The notes: a model not told the origin generated them from the sequence alone. 64,000 nucleotides of DNA from Phocaeicola salanitronis DSM 18170 (GCF_000190575.1 NC_015164.1:124001-188000), one strand, 5' to 3'. Positions 51,207-60,634 are shown, counted from the first letter of the stretch. Numbers and translations: made by a program.

Positions 51207-52580
51207 ATGAAAAGTTTGTTAAGTAAAAAAATTGGATTAATTGTGGGGTGCGTGTTGTTTGGGGTAGCGGCTCACGCTCAGTATCTTCGTTCTTCGTATT
51301 TTATGGAAGGAACAAGTTCGAGATTGCAATTAAACCCTGGGTTACAACCTACAAGAGGATATTTTAATGTTCCGGTTTTGGGTTCATTTAATATCGGTAC
51401 TTCTTCGAACGTATTAGGTATCAACGATATCGTTGATGTGCTGGATTCTGGAGAAGATATATTTGAAAATGATGATTTATACAGTCGGTTAAAATCAGAT
51501 AACCGCCTGAATGTAAATCTCAATACCGATATCCTTTCTTTTGGCTGGTATGCGGGGAAGGGATTTTGGAACGTAAATGTTGGTTTACGTGCTGATGTGG
51601 GAGCTTCCATTCCCCAGTCTATGTTTGAATACTTGCGTAAGGTAAACAGGACGGAAGACATTAATGGCAGTTTCTCGAATATGAATTTCAATCTGAATGC
51701 TTATACCGAAATCGGTTTGGGGTATTCTCGTCAGATAACCGATAAACTTTCTGTGGGCGGACGTGTGAAAGTGCTGTTAGGAATAGCACGTGCTGAAATG
51801 GCAGTTGACAATTTTGATATTTCTGTGGATGACGCATTGGTGAACGGTGATTATACGAACTTGAATCCTTATCAGACGTATGGTCGTGCTATGGTCAATG
51901 CCCGTGTTTCCACGACGATGAAAGGCGGAGGCTTGAGCTTTGATGAAACTACGGGGCAGATTGACGGGTTTGACATTGATGGAAGTAATTTTGGTATAGC
52001 GGGTGCAGGATTCGGCATCGACTTGGGAGCCAGTTATAAGGTATGGGATAATTTGACCGTATCAGCTGCTGTGCTTGATTTAGGATTCATCAAATGGAAA
52101 GAAGGTGAAACTACAGTGGCTGCACCTGCTAACGGCTCTTTTGAAGTGACTGGCAGCAATTATCAGGATTTTATAGATGGAGACTTCTTGAGTATGGATA
52201 GGTTTAATTTTGTGCAAGATAAAGAAGCGGCAGAAAATGTCAAGACTACGTTGGCGTCTACTATCCTTTTGGCTGGCGAATATGGATTGCTTGATAACAA
52301 GTTGAGTGTCGGTGCCATATATACAGCGCGTTTTGCCGAACCAAAGACATTGAATGAATTAACCCTTTCGGCTACTTATCGTCCGAAGAGTTGGTTCAAC
52401 ATAGCAGGAAGTTATTCTCCGATTCAGGCAGGCGGTAAATCATTTGGTCTTGCGTTGAAATTAGGTCCTTTGTTTTTGGGTACTGATTATATGTTTTTCG
52501 GAAATAGTTCGAAAGCCGTCAATGCATTCTTAGGTTTGTCCATCCCATTGGGGAAGCAAAGATGTTCAGATGATATTTGA
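51207..52580 (+). CDS. DUF5723-type outer-membrane beta-barrel protein
   Basis: 457 residues from ATG 51207, giving the signal peptide ending AHAQ. An earlier frame start at 51168 has no support. The mature chain starts YLRSSYFMEGTSSRLQLNPGLQPTRGYFNVPVLGS, characteristic of DUF5723 proteins in Bacteroidota, and is rich in barrel-like alternation with NIGTSSNVLG, ADVGASIPQ and GLGYSRQITDKLSVGGRVKVLLG. Function is unknown. Possible roles include fibre or lipid handling. It lies directly after the kinase/regulator pair and is followed by a hairpin at 52621-52701. Confidence 0.85.
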   Translation: MKSLLSKKIGLIVGCVLFGVAAHAQYLRSSYFMEGTSSRLQLNPGLQPTRGYFNVPVLGSFNIGTSSNVLGINDIVDVLDSGEDIFENDDLYSRLKSDNRLNVNLNTDILSFGWYAGKGFWNVNVGLRADVGASIPQSMFEYLRKVNRTEDINGSFSNMNFNLNAYTEIGLGYSRQITDKLSVGGRVKVLLGIARAEMAVDNFDISVDDALVNGDYTNLNPYQTYGRAMVNARVSTTMKGGGLSFDETTGQIDGFDIDGSNFGIAGAGFGIDLGASYKVWDNLTVSAAVLDLGFIKWKEGETTVAAPANGSFEVTGSNYQDFIDGDFLSMDRFNFVQDKEAAENVKTTLASTILLAGEYGLLDNKLSVGAIYTARFAEPKTLNELTLSATYRPKSWFNIAGSYSPIQAGGKSFGLALKLGPLFLGTDYMFFGNSSKAVNAFLGLSIPLGKQRCSDDI

Positions 52581-52620
52581 TTGATAGATAAATAAATACA
52601 AAGTTTTAGTTGTTAATTGA

Positions 52621-52701
52621 GAAAGACTCTCTTAGGGCAGTAGTTATTTTGTCTTGTCTGTCTTATATTAGAAAAACTGCTTTCCCTAAGTGCAGTCTTT
52701 C
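52621..52701 (+). terminator. Long stem after the DUF5723 gene
   Basis: GAAAGACT...CTTAGGGCAGT (52621-52641) pairs with ACTGCTTTCCCTAAG...AGTCTTTC (52676-52701), with bulges, and is followed by TTTTAT. Confidence 0.6.
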
Positions 52702-52732
52702 TTTTATAGCTAATCAGAACAGAAATTATTGA

Positions 52733-52858
52733 ACGCAGAGGCACAGGGACACGAAGAAACAATTTATTTTTCAATGTACGATTTCAACGGTTTAATTGTA
52801 CTTCGTAAATTGTAAAATCGTAAATAAGACTCTGTGCCTTTGTGTCTCTGTGTTCCAT
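52733..52858. repeat. CACAGAG-family repeat between the DUF5723 and YfcE genes
   Basis: A left arm (GAACGCAGAGGCACAGGGAC, 52733 on) and right arm (CTCTGTGCCTTTGTGTCTCT, ending 52856). The middle (52773-52830) matches the reverse complement of 31081-31180. The right end abuts the YfcE stop codon. Confidence 0.8.
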
Positions 52859-52859
52859 T

Positions 52860-53399
52860 TTACAGCCGGACGGATTTGAGCAGAGTCCCGTTCAGTTGGT
52901 GAATGGAAATGGTCCCGTTTTCGTACGTGGCAAAAGTTGGGGCATTGCCTCCTTTGGGGAATGTGATGGAGCCGGTGTTGCAAAATAATGCAGTCGGTTC
53001 TTTTTCCAGTTTCCATAAATGTGTATGTCCGTAAAAAAACACATCATGTTTTCCTTTCGGAAGGTTATTTTCATTGTAAACATGTCCGTGAGTCAAGAAA
53101 AGTTTTTTCCCATTGTCAACGAGTAAGGCATAGTCTGCCATTATCGGAAAGTTTAAGAGCATTTGGTCTACTTCCGAATCGCAATTTCCGCGGACAGCAA
53201 TGATAGGGTCGGAAAAATTATTCAGGCATTCGGCAATGCCTTTAGGATTCAGGCCTTCCGGCAGTCCGTTCCGGGGACCGTAATTTAAAATGTCACCTAA
53301 GATGCAAAGCATATTGCATTGTGCTTTTTCATAAAAATCCAATACTTGCTCCAAACGTGTTAAGGAACCGTGGATGTCGGATACCATTAAATATTTCAT
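52860..53399 (-). CDS. yfcE: YfcE-type metallophosphodiesterase
   Basis: 179 residues, cytoplasmic. All metal-site blocks of the small phosphodiesterase family are present: MVSDIHGS, CILGDILNYG, VRGNCDSEVD, LTHGHVYN and GHTHLW. Family members cleave phosphodiesters with Mn2+; the physiological substrate is not known. It ends at the repeat that fills the gap to the DUF5723 gene. A TATTTTTG -7 box lies upstream. Confidence 0.95.
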   Translation of the reverse strand: MKYLMVSDIHGSLTRLEQVLDFYEKAQCNMLCILGDILNYGPRNGLPEGLNPKGIAECLNNFSDPIIAVRGNCDSEVDQMLLNFPIMADYALLVDNGKKLFLTHGHVYNENNLPKGKHDVFFYGHTHLWKLEKEPTALFCNTGSITFPKGGNAPTFATYENGTISIHQLNGTLLKSVRL

Positions 53400-53431
53400 A
53401 TTGTTTTCGGTTTATGCTATATTTTTTCATG

Positions 53432-53439
53432 CAAAAATA
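53432..53439 (-). promoter_or_regulatory. -7 box of the YfcE gene
   Basis: The minus strand reads TATTTTTG, 33-40 bp upstream of the ATG. Confidence 0.4.
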
Positions 53440-53613
53440 AGGAATATTTAAAGAAAAACGAGGCTTTCCCATTTACTAATTTTTTATGGATAAGTTTAAA
53501 TTTAGTCTGCTTATTCGTGTTTTGGATTATGATAGTTTCAAAATGATATTTTACACTTTTGAAGAATTATGAAATCTGGGTATATTCGTTTTCAAATTTT
53601 AAATGAAAGAAAC

Positions 53614-54810
53614 ATGATAAGTAGAAGATTTTTGTTTGCAGCCATGTTTTCTGTCTTGTGGCTGTCATCGTTTGCACAACTGACGTCCGACCGTATTTAT
53701 TTGGGTGTCAAAGGTGGCGTTGGGCTTTCATGGGCGAAGTATTCTGAGTTGAAAAACCGTGATCCGAAAATGTTGTTTGGAGGTTCTGGTGGCGTGTTTG
53801 CAGAATTTGAGTTCGGTGAGAATCGTTTGTTTTCTATCCGTCCTGAAGTGGATTGGCTTTCTCGTGGAACCAAAATCAGTGATAATGATTTGGATTATAA
53901 GTTAAAGCCCAAGTATGTAGATGTGCGTTTGCCATTGATATTTAATTTCGGAGACTATGAAAGTGTCCGTCCGTATGTGTATGTAGCTCCAATAGTAGGG
54001 TTTGTCAGAGGAGGAGATATTTCGTTGACTGAAAACGGGATAGATTACAAAGTAGATGTATCGGAAGCAAATATGGCTGGCACTTATTTTGGAGGTGCAA
54101 TCGGTGCAGGTGTGAAAATACCGATTTTACTGAATAATAATAAACGGTTGCAACTGGCATTTGAGGCGAACTATCAGCATGGTTTTACTGATACCTATAG
54201 CGATATGGAGAAGAATGGGGAAGCAATTGCGGTCAACCGTTTCTGGTATGATATCCGAGGAAACCGTAAATTGCATGGCTTGGAAATTACCGCTTCATTG
54301 TCTGTTCCATTGAGCATATTCAAACGTGCGCCGAAGAAAAAAACGCCAGTTCCGGTTTATGTTCCCGAACCTGTGGTAGTAGAAGAAAAACCGGTTGTCG
54401 TGGAAGAGAAACCTTGTTATACGTTAGAAGAGATTATGGAATTGTTGGGTAAGGGCGAGTCTATTACAGGTAAGACCATTTGTGCGATAGACATCATTAA
54501 TTTTGAATTTGATAAGAGTACCATCAAGAAAGAGTCGTATCCGTATCTTGACAAAATTGTGCGCTTGATGAAGAATACGCCGATTCATGTGGTTGTAAGA
54601 GGGCATACGGACAATGTTGGTGATGCCGATTACAATATGGAACTTTCGAAAAAACGTGCGGAGGCCGTTTACAATTATTTATTGAAAGCGGGTGTAGAAC
54701 CCAGTCATTTGTCGTATGAATATTACGGCATGACGCGTCCTATCTCGACCAATGATACTCCGGAAGGTCGTTTGATGAACCGTCGTGTAGAATTTGAAAT
54801 TACCGAATAA
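53614..54810 (+). CDS. Outer-membrane barrel with C-terminal OmpA domain
   Basis: 398 residues from ATG 53614 (signal peptide MISRRFLFAAMFSVLWLSSF). Residues about 25-245 form a small barrel (YLGVKGGVGLSWAKYSE, FEFGENRLFSIRPEVDW). A Pro/Val/Glu-rich linker follows (VPEPVVVEEKPVVVEEK), then a peptidoglycan-binding OmpA domain (about 295-398): INFEFDKSTIKKESYPYL, RGHTDNVGDADYNMELSKKR and NRRVEFEITE. It links the outer membrane to peptidoglycan. The lipoprotein gene starts 19 bp later. Confidence 0.92.
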   Translation: MISRRFLFAAMFSVLWLSSFAQLTSDRIYLGVKGGVGLSWAKYSELKNRDPKMLFGGSGGVFAEFEFGENRLFSIRPEVDWLSRGTKISDNDLDYKLKPKYVDVRLPLIFNFGDYESVRPYVYVAPIVGFVRGGDISLTENGIDYKVDVSEANMAGTYFGGAIGAGVKIPILLNNNKRLQLAFEANYQHGFTDTYSDMEKNGEAIAVNRFWYDIRGNRKLHGLEITASLSVPLSIFKRAPKKKTPVPVYVPEPVVVEEKPVVVEEKPCYTLEEIMELLGKGESITGKTICAIDIINFEFDKSTIKKESYPYLDKIVRLMKNTPIHVVVRGHTDNVGDADYNMELSKKRAEAVYNYLLKAGVEPSHLSYEYYGMTRPISTNDTPEGRLMNRRVEFEITE

Positions 54811-54829
54811 GATATAAGGAGGAAAGATT

Positions 54830-56044
54830 ATGAAAAAGATAAATGCAATAATAAGTAGCTTTGCGTTTTTATTGCTGGCTGTATTGATGTCTGCGTGTAA
54901 TAAAGACGGCATTGAAACCATTGTGATAGAAGACGGACAGCCGAGTCTGGCACAAATGCTGATTGGTCGTTGGAATCCTACAGGAGGTGAAATGGCAAAT
55001 CCCAATACGGGGGAAGTGACAGAAGATATAAATATAAGTGATATCCCATGGCTGGATTTTGGAGAAAACGGAATAGGTTCATGGGGTAATGGAGGAAGCG
55101 GAACCGGTGGAAGTGCCGGAGAAAGCTTCGATTGGAATGCAGATGAGGGGAGTGGACCCATTATCGGCGGTGGAAGCGGTTATGACGGTGAAGGTCCTTC
55201 TGTTACTTTTGGAGGCGAACGTTGGTATATCTTCCAGCTTACCGAGCGTATCTTGATTATTTACCGATTTTATGGCGACTATATTATCATTTATTACTAT
55301 TATCGTGTAGGTGATTATAATGAGCCGGAACCTGAACCGACACCGGAACCGGATAACCGTAATGTAATTACAGAAATTCGGGAAACGACCCTTCAGGGTG
55401 CAGCAGCTCCGTCTGTTGTTAAAATACATAGTTTTGCTTATGACGGTGAAGGGCGTATTCAAAATTATACCATTATAGATGGAGATTATACGTATGAGTG
55501 GACATATAGCTATGAAGGTGTAGAAGAAGTGTATGTGTCTGGAAGTGAATCTTATATGGGATATATAGGTGTAGAAGGCATTAATTCGTTGTATAGCTTG
55601 CCATCGTCCGGTACAAATCAAGTTTTGGTTGCTAGCCCTCAATATAATAGTGATGGGTATATGCAGTCATTAAATAATAATGTATTGGATTATGAAAATG
55701 GAAACTTGTCAACTTTTAATTGTCGTGGCTCTGTTTATACTTATGAATATACGGAGGAGAAAAACAATGCAAATATTGATTTGAACTGTTTTATTTCAAA
55801 TTGCAGTATGTATGAGTATGATTATAGTCACTTTTCATTGTTTGCGCCATTCGGGTTTTATGGAAAGTCATCTGAAAATTTGATTTCTAAGGAAATTTGG
55901 TTTGAAAGTGCTGATTTTGATTATGAATATACTTATGAGAAAGATGAACAAGGAAGAATTTCTTCGATTACAAGAAGAACGGTGCCTCGATTCAGTGGAA
56001 ACATATTGAGTATGACCACTTATAGAATCACTTATGCGAATTAA
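54830..56044 (+). CDS. Lipoprotein of unknown function
   Basis: 404 residues, signal ending LMSAC (Cys22). Visible parts: a short unique N-terminus to about 80, a Gly-rich segment (80-130), a hydrophobic Ile/Tyr-rich strand region (TERILIIYRFYGDYIIIYYYY), a Pro/Glu linker (EPEPEPTPEPD), and a C-terminal half with repeated YEYTYEKDEQGRISSIT-like strands (SYEGVEEVYVSGSES, SFAYDGEGRIQNYTI) that resemble RHS/YD-type or DUF4595-type beta strands. Function unknown. Probably cotranscribed with the OmpA-domain gene (19 bp). Confidence 0.75.
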   Translation: MKKINAIISSFAFLLLAVLMSACNKDGIETIVIEDGQPSLAQMLIGRWNPTGGEMANPNTGEVTEDINISDIPWLDFGENGIGSWGNGGSGTGGSAGESFDWNADEGSGPIIGGGSGYDGEGPSVTFGGERWYIFQLTERILIIYRFYGDYIIIYYYYRVGDYNEPEPEPTPEPDNRNVITEIRETTLQGAAAPSVVKIHSFAYDGEGRIQNYTIIDGDYTYEWTYSYEGVEEVYVSGSESYMGYIGVEGINSLYSLPSSGTNQVLVASPQYNSDGYMQSLNNNVLDYENGNLSTFNCRGSVYTYEYTEEKNNANIDLNCFISNCSMYEYDYSHFSLFAPFGFYGKSSENLISKEIWFESADFDYEYTYEKDEQGRISSITRRTVPRFSGNILSMTTYRITYAN

Positions 56045-56082
56045 TTCTCTCTTTCATACATAGATTGTAGTTAATCCAAGGG

Positions 56083-56119
56083 AAGCGAGGTTGTTTGATA
56101 AGCAACCTCGCTTTATGCT
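56083..56119. terminator. Hairpin between convergent genes
   Basis: AAGCGAGGTTG (56083-56093) pairs with CAACCTCGCTT (56103-56113), an 11-bp stem, followed by TATGCTTTATTC. It can serve both directions. Confidence 0.75.
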
Positions 56120-56512
56120 TTATTCATTCTCTTCTTTCAGATCCTGCAGCTGCTGTTTTATATCATCTACAAAATCATTTGCCTGTTCCATAATATCATC
56201 GAATTGCTTTTTCAGTTCCTCATGATTGAACTCGGCGGCTTTGTCTGACATCTCTTCTGAGAATTTTTCCAGTTCTTTCCGTTGGTCTTCGGTCATGTTT
56301 TCCAGTACTTTTTTGCCTTTTTCATTGATGCTGCGGTATTCTTCGCCTACCCGTTTCCAGTCTTCTTCCGTATAGGTAGATGCATTTTTGAGAGTTTCTT
56401 CGGTCAGGTTTTTCATGTCGTTCACGTAATCTTGGGCACTGTAGCTGGTGCATGCGGTGAGGCATATACCGGCAAAGCCGATGGCAAGGGCAAGGTGGGA
56501 TAGTTTTTTCAT
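56120..56512 (-). CDS. Small helical lipoprotein (DUF6565-like)
   Basis: 130 residues from the ATG at 56512 (MKKLSHLALAIGFAGICLTAC, Cys21); a start 42 bp upstream is less likely. The mature part is acidic and almost entirely helical with coiled-coil character (NMTEDQRKELEKFSEEMSDKA). Similar small lipoproteins in Bacteroides carry the DUF6565 label. Its role is unknown. Confidence 0.8.
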   Translation of the reverse strand: MKKLSHLALAIGFAGICLTACTSYSAQDYVNDMKNLTEETLKNASTYTEEDWKRVGEEYRSINEKGKKVLENMTEDQRKELEKFSEEMSDKAAEFNHEELKKQFDDIMEQANDFVDDIKQQLQDLKEENE

Positions 56513-56557
56513 AAATAGAAGTTTTTTGATGTGAGTAAATACAAAGGTAAACAAATT

Positions 56558-56590
56558 CTTGAAACCTGGCGGATATTTTTTTTATTTTTG
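56558..56590 (+). promoter_or_regulatory. Promoter of the GH2 gene
   Basis: TATTTTTG at 56583-56590 with CTTG at 56558-56561 (21 bp). This lies downstream of an in-frame ATG at 56531 and so supports the start at 56621. Confidence 0.5.
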
Positions 56591-56620
56591 CAACAGATTC
56601 AGAAACCAAAATTGATACCC

Positions 56621-58984
56621 ATGAAAAAACAGATTCTTATATATGTATTTCTGATGCTGTGCCTTTCGGTTTCGGCATCTTCCGGAAAACAATTGTTCAA
56701 TGACGGCTGGCGGTTCCAGTTAGGAGATATTGCAGAAGCGCAAAACGAAATGTTCGATGACGGGGCATGGAGGAAACTGGTTCTTCCGCACGACTGGAGC
56801 ATCGAAGGACGTTTTGACAAGGATGCACCAGCCGGTAATGATGGAGGCTATTTACCTGCCGGCATCGGATGGTACCGCAAGACGTTTGAACTACCCAAGG
56901 CTATCGAGGGCAGGAAATACCAACTTTATTTCGAAGGAATCTATATGAACTCGGAGGTCTATGTCAACGGGCAGCGTGCAGGCGGGCATCCGTATGGCTA
57001 TTCTTCGTTTTTTGTAGATATTACATCGTATGTGAAAACGGGAAAGAATACGGTGGCGGTCAGAGTTGATAATTCGCAGCAGAAGAATTGCCGTTGGTAT
57101 ACAGGTTCGGGAATTTACCGTAATGTGTGGCTGGTTGAAAGTGAACTGGTGCATATCGCAAATTGGGGGATTCAGGTAACAACTCCCGATTTGCATACAG
57201 CAGTCATTAAGACTGACATAGAGAACGAAACGGATGAAAAGAGGACAGTTGAAGTAAAAACAGAAGTATCCGGACAGCATCAGACTGAAACAATCGTGCT
57301 GGAGCCGGGTGAGCGGATTGGCGTAACGCATACTCTGACATTACCCGATGCAAAGCCTTGGTCGCCCGATACCCCGAACTTGTATACCGCCCGCATTACC
57401 GTGACCGAAGAAGGGGAAACGGTAGATTGTAAAGAAGAACGCTTCGGTTTCCGTACTTTGGCCTGTTCAGCCGAAAAAGGTTTTCTGTTGAATGGAAAGG
57501 CTGTCTTATTGAATGGCGGATGCCTGCATCACGACAACGGCATTTTGGGGGCGGCTGCCTACGACCGTGCCGAATGGAGGAAGGCAGAGCTGATGAAACA
57601 GGCTGGTTTCAATGCCGTACGTACTTCACACAACATTCCTTCGGAAACTTTTCTTCATGCTTGCGACGAGTTGGGGCTGTTGGTTATCGATGAAGCTTTC
57701 GACGGTTGGCGTGATGCCAAAAATACGTATGATTATCATACGTTGTTTGACGAATGGTGGAAACGTGATATTGAAGCGATGGTGCTCCGCGACCGCAATC
57801 ATCCCAGCATCTTCTGCTGGAGCATCGGTAATGAGGTCATTGAGCGGAAGAAGATAGAGGTCGTAACTACGGCACGCAAACTGGCAAGCCTTTGCCGCAA
57901 ACTGGACCCGACACGTCCGGTGACATCGGCGCTTGCCGCATGGGACAAAGACTGGGAGATATACGACCCGTTGGCTGAAGCACACGATATTGTGGGGTAT
58001 AATTATATGATACATAAATCAGAGGGAGATCATCAGCGTGTCCCTTCACGCATCATGATGCAGACTGAATCGTATCCCAACGATGCCTGGAAGAATTTTC
58101 GTAAAGTAAAAGACCATGCATACATTATCGGTGATTTTGTATGGACGGCGGTAGACTATATCGGTGAGTCGGGTATCGGGCGCTGGTATTACGAAGGCGA
58201 TGTGCCGGGCGAGCATTACGAACGTCCGCTCTATCCGTGGCATGCAGCTTATTGTGGCGACATCGACCTGACCGGGCTGCGCAAACCTATCAGCCATTAC
58301 CGCTCCATGTTGTGGAACGAAACGGATGGCGGGCATCTGTATATTGCAGTAAAAGAGCCAGATGGTTATAAAGGTAAGATACAGACCACCCTTTGGGGGA
58401 CATGGCCCACTTTTGCCAGTTGGAATTGGGAAGGGCATGAAGGCAAACCGATTGAAGTGGAAGTATATTCGCATTATCCTATGGTGCGGCTTTACCTGGA
58501 TGACCGGCTGATAGGGGAAAAGCCGGTAGAGGAAATGAAAGCGGTTTTCTCCTTGACCTATACACCGGGCGTGCTGAAAGCTGAAGGCATCCGCAATGGA
58601 GAAACTATCGAAACACAGACCTTGCGAACAGCAGGAAAACCTGTTGCTCTGCGCCTTACAGCGGACCGAAGTAAGCTCAATGCCGACGGGCAGGACCTTT
58701 CGTTTATAGTAATAGAGGCAATCGATGCGGAAGGGCAGACCGTACCGGTGGCTGATAACCGGTTATCGGTATCTGTCGAGGGGGCGGCTACGTTGCTTGC
58801 TTTAGGCAATGCCGACATCAAAGACGAAGACCCGTATTTCGATTCTACGCATTGCTTATGGAAAGGACGTGCATTGCTGGTGGTGCGTTCCAATAAGAAG
58901 AGCGGTAAAGCAAGCATACAGGTATCTGTCGGGGATATCGGCGGAAAGGATGTGAAGCAGCGTCTTTCTCTTTCGTTCAGGTGA
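56621..58984 (+). CDS. GH2 beta-galactosidase-like enzyme
   Basis: 787 residues, secreted (signal 1-20). Domain order: sugar-binding jelly roll (about 25-175), immunoglobulin-like domain (about 180-280), TIM barrel (about 285-590) with acid/base Glu405 in WSIGNEVIE and probable nucleophile Glu483 in MMQTESYP, a DUF4982-like domain (about 600-680) and a final GH2_C5/invasin-like domain (about 685-787). The TES nucleophile context resembles the BgaA-type branch of GH2, active on beta-galactosides. The natural substrate is unknown. It is not in a visible PUL operon. A hairpin terminator and tandem repeats follow. Confidence 0.9.
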   Translation: MKKQILIYVFLMLCLSVSASSGKQLFNDGWRFQLGDIAEAQNEMFDDGAWRKLVLPHDWSIEGRFDKDAPAGNDGGYLPAGIGWYRKTFELPKAIEGRKYQLYFEGIYMNSEVYVNGQRAGGHPYGYSSFFVDITSYVKTGKNTVAVRVDNSQQKNCRWYTGSGIYRNVWLVESELVHIANWGIQVTTPDLHTAVIKTDIENETDEKRTVEVKTEVSGQHQTETIVLEPGERIGVTHTLTLPDAKPWSPDTPNLYTARITVTEEGETVDCKEERFGFRTLACSAEKGFLLNGKAVLLNGGCLHHDNGILGAAAYDRAEWRKAELMKQAGFNAVRTSHNIPSETFLHACDELGLLVIDEAFDGWRDAKNTYDYHTLFDEWWKRDIEAMVLRDRNHPSIFCWSIGNEVIERKKIEVVTTARKLASLCRKLDPTRPVTSALAAWDKDWEIYDPLAEAHDIVGYNYMIHKSEGDHQRVPSRIMMQTESYPNDAWKNFRKVKDHAYIIGDFVWTAVDYIGESGIGRWYYEGDVPGEHYERPLYPWHAAYCGDIDLTGLRKPISHYRSMLWNETDGGHLYIAVKEPDGYKGKIQTTLWGTWPTFASWNWEGHEGKPIEVEVYSHYPMVRLYLDDRLIGEKPVEEMKAVFSLTYTPGVLKAEGIRNGETIETQTLRTAGKPVALRLTADRSKLNADGQDLSFIVIEAIDAEGQTVPVADNRLSVSVEGAATLLALGNADIKDEDPYFDSTHCLWKGRALLVVRSNKKSGKASIQVSVGDIGGKDVKQRLSLSFR

Positions 58985-59000
58985 CGTTGAAGCATTGGGG

Positions 59001-59035
59001 GCAGCACACAGAGACTGGCATCATCTGTGTGCTGC
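59001..59035 (+). terminator. Terminator of the GH2 gene
   Basis: A perfect 12-bp stem: GCAGCACACAGA (59001-59012) with TCTGTGTGCTGC (59024-59035), 17 bp after the stop and followed by CGGTTGGTATTGTTTATT. Confidence 0.8.
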
Positions 59036-59087
59036 CGGTTGGTATTGTTTATTATGAATGTCCACGGTTAGCCAATCCGGCTGAGTT

Positions 59088-59179
59088 GAAAACGCAGTAT
59101 ATATCCATAGGCGTATGCAGTATATATTCAAATGCGTATGCAGTATATATTCAACCGCGTATGCAGTATATATTCATTT
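59088..59179. repeat. 23-bp tandem array
   Basis: Three units start GCGTATGCAGTATATATTCA at 59111, 59134 and 59157 (period 23), preceded by a degenerate unit at 59088. Only the last three bases of each unit vary (AAT, ACC, TTT). The array lies between the ends of two convergent genes. Confidence 0.9.
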
Positions 59180-59211
59180 TTCAGGACTATATATTGGCTG
59201 TGGGCGGACAT

Positions 59212-60405
59212 TCATTTTGTCTTATTTGCATCAGAAGGGGTGGCAGGTTTGAACAATTGCTTTTTCAGCCATTCACGTACTGGCAGGTCGTAGAGGCGGT
59301 AAGCTCCGTATGCTATCAGAATAGCAAGCAGGAAAGTGCTGACTGCAACGAATATGTGTGTGCCTGTGGGGGCATCTTTGTGGCTGTTTGCCCATGCCAT
59401 TTGCATATAAATAAGCGGGTAATGGGTGATGTATAGTGGAAAAGATATATCGCCGAGGAACTTATTGATGCTTTCCGAGGTGCTTCCCTTTACGCTGCTT
59501 CCGGCGCCTATGGATACGATAAGCGGAAAGAAAACCAGGATACAGGCAGCTTCGTAAAGCCCGTTTGTCCAGCGTGCGTTTCCTTCCGGACCTAATCCCA
59601 TCCAGGGCATGCACAGTAATACGACAATCATTGCCGAGCACCACCAGAATCCTCCTTTTACCTTGATAAGTTTTCCGGTGCGCGACAACAGCAGTCCACA
59701 GAAGAAAGGATAGAGCAGGCGTGTCAATCCTATCTGTAATTGGTCGGGAGAAAGACACCAGCCTCCTATTACCGTATAGGAAGCCGAAGAGCGTGCAGCC
59801 AGGAAACCGAAAATGTCAATGTTCAGGCAAAGCACGAGGGTCATGATACCGAAGAGTACCACACAGGCACCCAATGCTTTTCGTGAAAAGTGCCTGAAAA
59901 GGACGGCATATAAGAAATTGGCAAGATATTCCCATTGCAATGACCATGCCGGACCGTTCAGGGGATTGGTTTCTCCCCATCCACGGATGTCCATCGATGT
60001 GGGTATGGGAATCATGGTAAATGCCCATAGCATAATCAGGGCTGTTTTATACCAAGGCGTGTCTCCGATAAGCGGAAAGCTGGAGCAATCACCGAAATAG
60101 AATAGGGCGGCTCCAAACAATGAACCGAATATCACCATCGGATGCAGGCGGATAAGCCGCCGTTTGACAAATCCCCATGTCGACATACGGTCCCATCGGT
60201 CATCGTAAGCATATCCTATGACAAATCCCGACAAGACAAAAAAGAAGTCTACAGCAAGATAGCCGTGATTGATGGGCTGGCTGGTACCGCCGTGGTAATA
60301 GGTTTCAAACAAATGGTAGGCTACGACAAGCACAGCGGCTACACCGCGTAGTCCGTCCAGTATTTCGTAGCGTGGCTTAGAGGCAAGATATACATTGCTT
60401 TTCAT
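59212..60405 (-). CDS. OafA/YrhL-type membrane acyltransferase
   Basis: 397 residues with about ten membrane segments. The catalytic-type start RYEILDGLRGVAAVLVVAYHLFETY (R/K-x-DGLRGxA, with the family His), DFFFVLSGFVIGYAYDDR and LRRLLRLHPM-like segment (RLIRLHPMVIFGSLFG) are family hallmarks. Acyltransferase-3 enzymes acylate surface polysaccharides, lipids or glycans in the inner membrane. It lies alone, without polysaccharide genes in the window. A repeat-filled gap is upstream. Confidence 0.93.
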   Translation of the reverse strand: MKSNVYLASKPRYEILDGLRGVAAVLVVAYHLFETYYHGGTSQPINHGYLAVDFFFVLSGFVIGYAYDDRWDRMSTWGFVKRRLIRLHPMVIFGSLFGAALFYFGDCSSFPLIGDTPWYKTALIMLWAFTMIPIPTSMDIRGWGETNPLNGPAWSLQWEYLANFLYAVLFRHFSRKALGACVVLFGIMTLVLCLNIDIFGFLAARSSASYTVIGGWCLSPDQLQIGLTRLLYPFFCGLLLSRTGKLIKVKGGFWWCSAMIVVLLCMPWMGLGPEGNARWTNGLYEAACILVFFPLIVSIGAGSSVKGSTSESINKFLGDISFPLYITHYPLIYMQMAWANSHKDAPTGTHIFVAVSTFLLAILIAYGAYRLYDLPVREWLKKQLFKPATPSDANKTK

Positions 60406-60418
60406 GCGTAAAATATTT

Positions 60419-60634
60419 TATAGTTAATCGGAAATGGATTGCGAAAAATCAGTGTGATTCTTTATCGAACACAGAGACGCAGAGACACGGAGAAATAATT
60501 ATATAGAAAAAGCAAAGATCATAAAGCCAGCACTTTGCACCGTGAACTCTGTTCTCTCAAAGAAATAAAACTCTGTGCCTTTGTGTCTCTGTGTTCCAAT
60601 CCATTTTTCGCAAACCAATTTTGTTCTACTATAA
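60419..60634 (-). repeat. 216-bp dispersed repeat, copy 2 (inverted)
   Basis: Reverse complement of 31181-31396 over its whole length. The differences I found are single bases (for example CAGTG against CAATG near the start). Confidence 0.9.
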
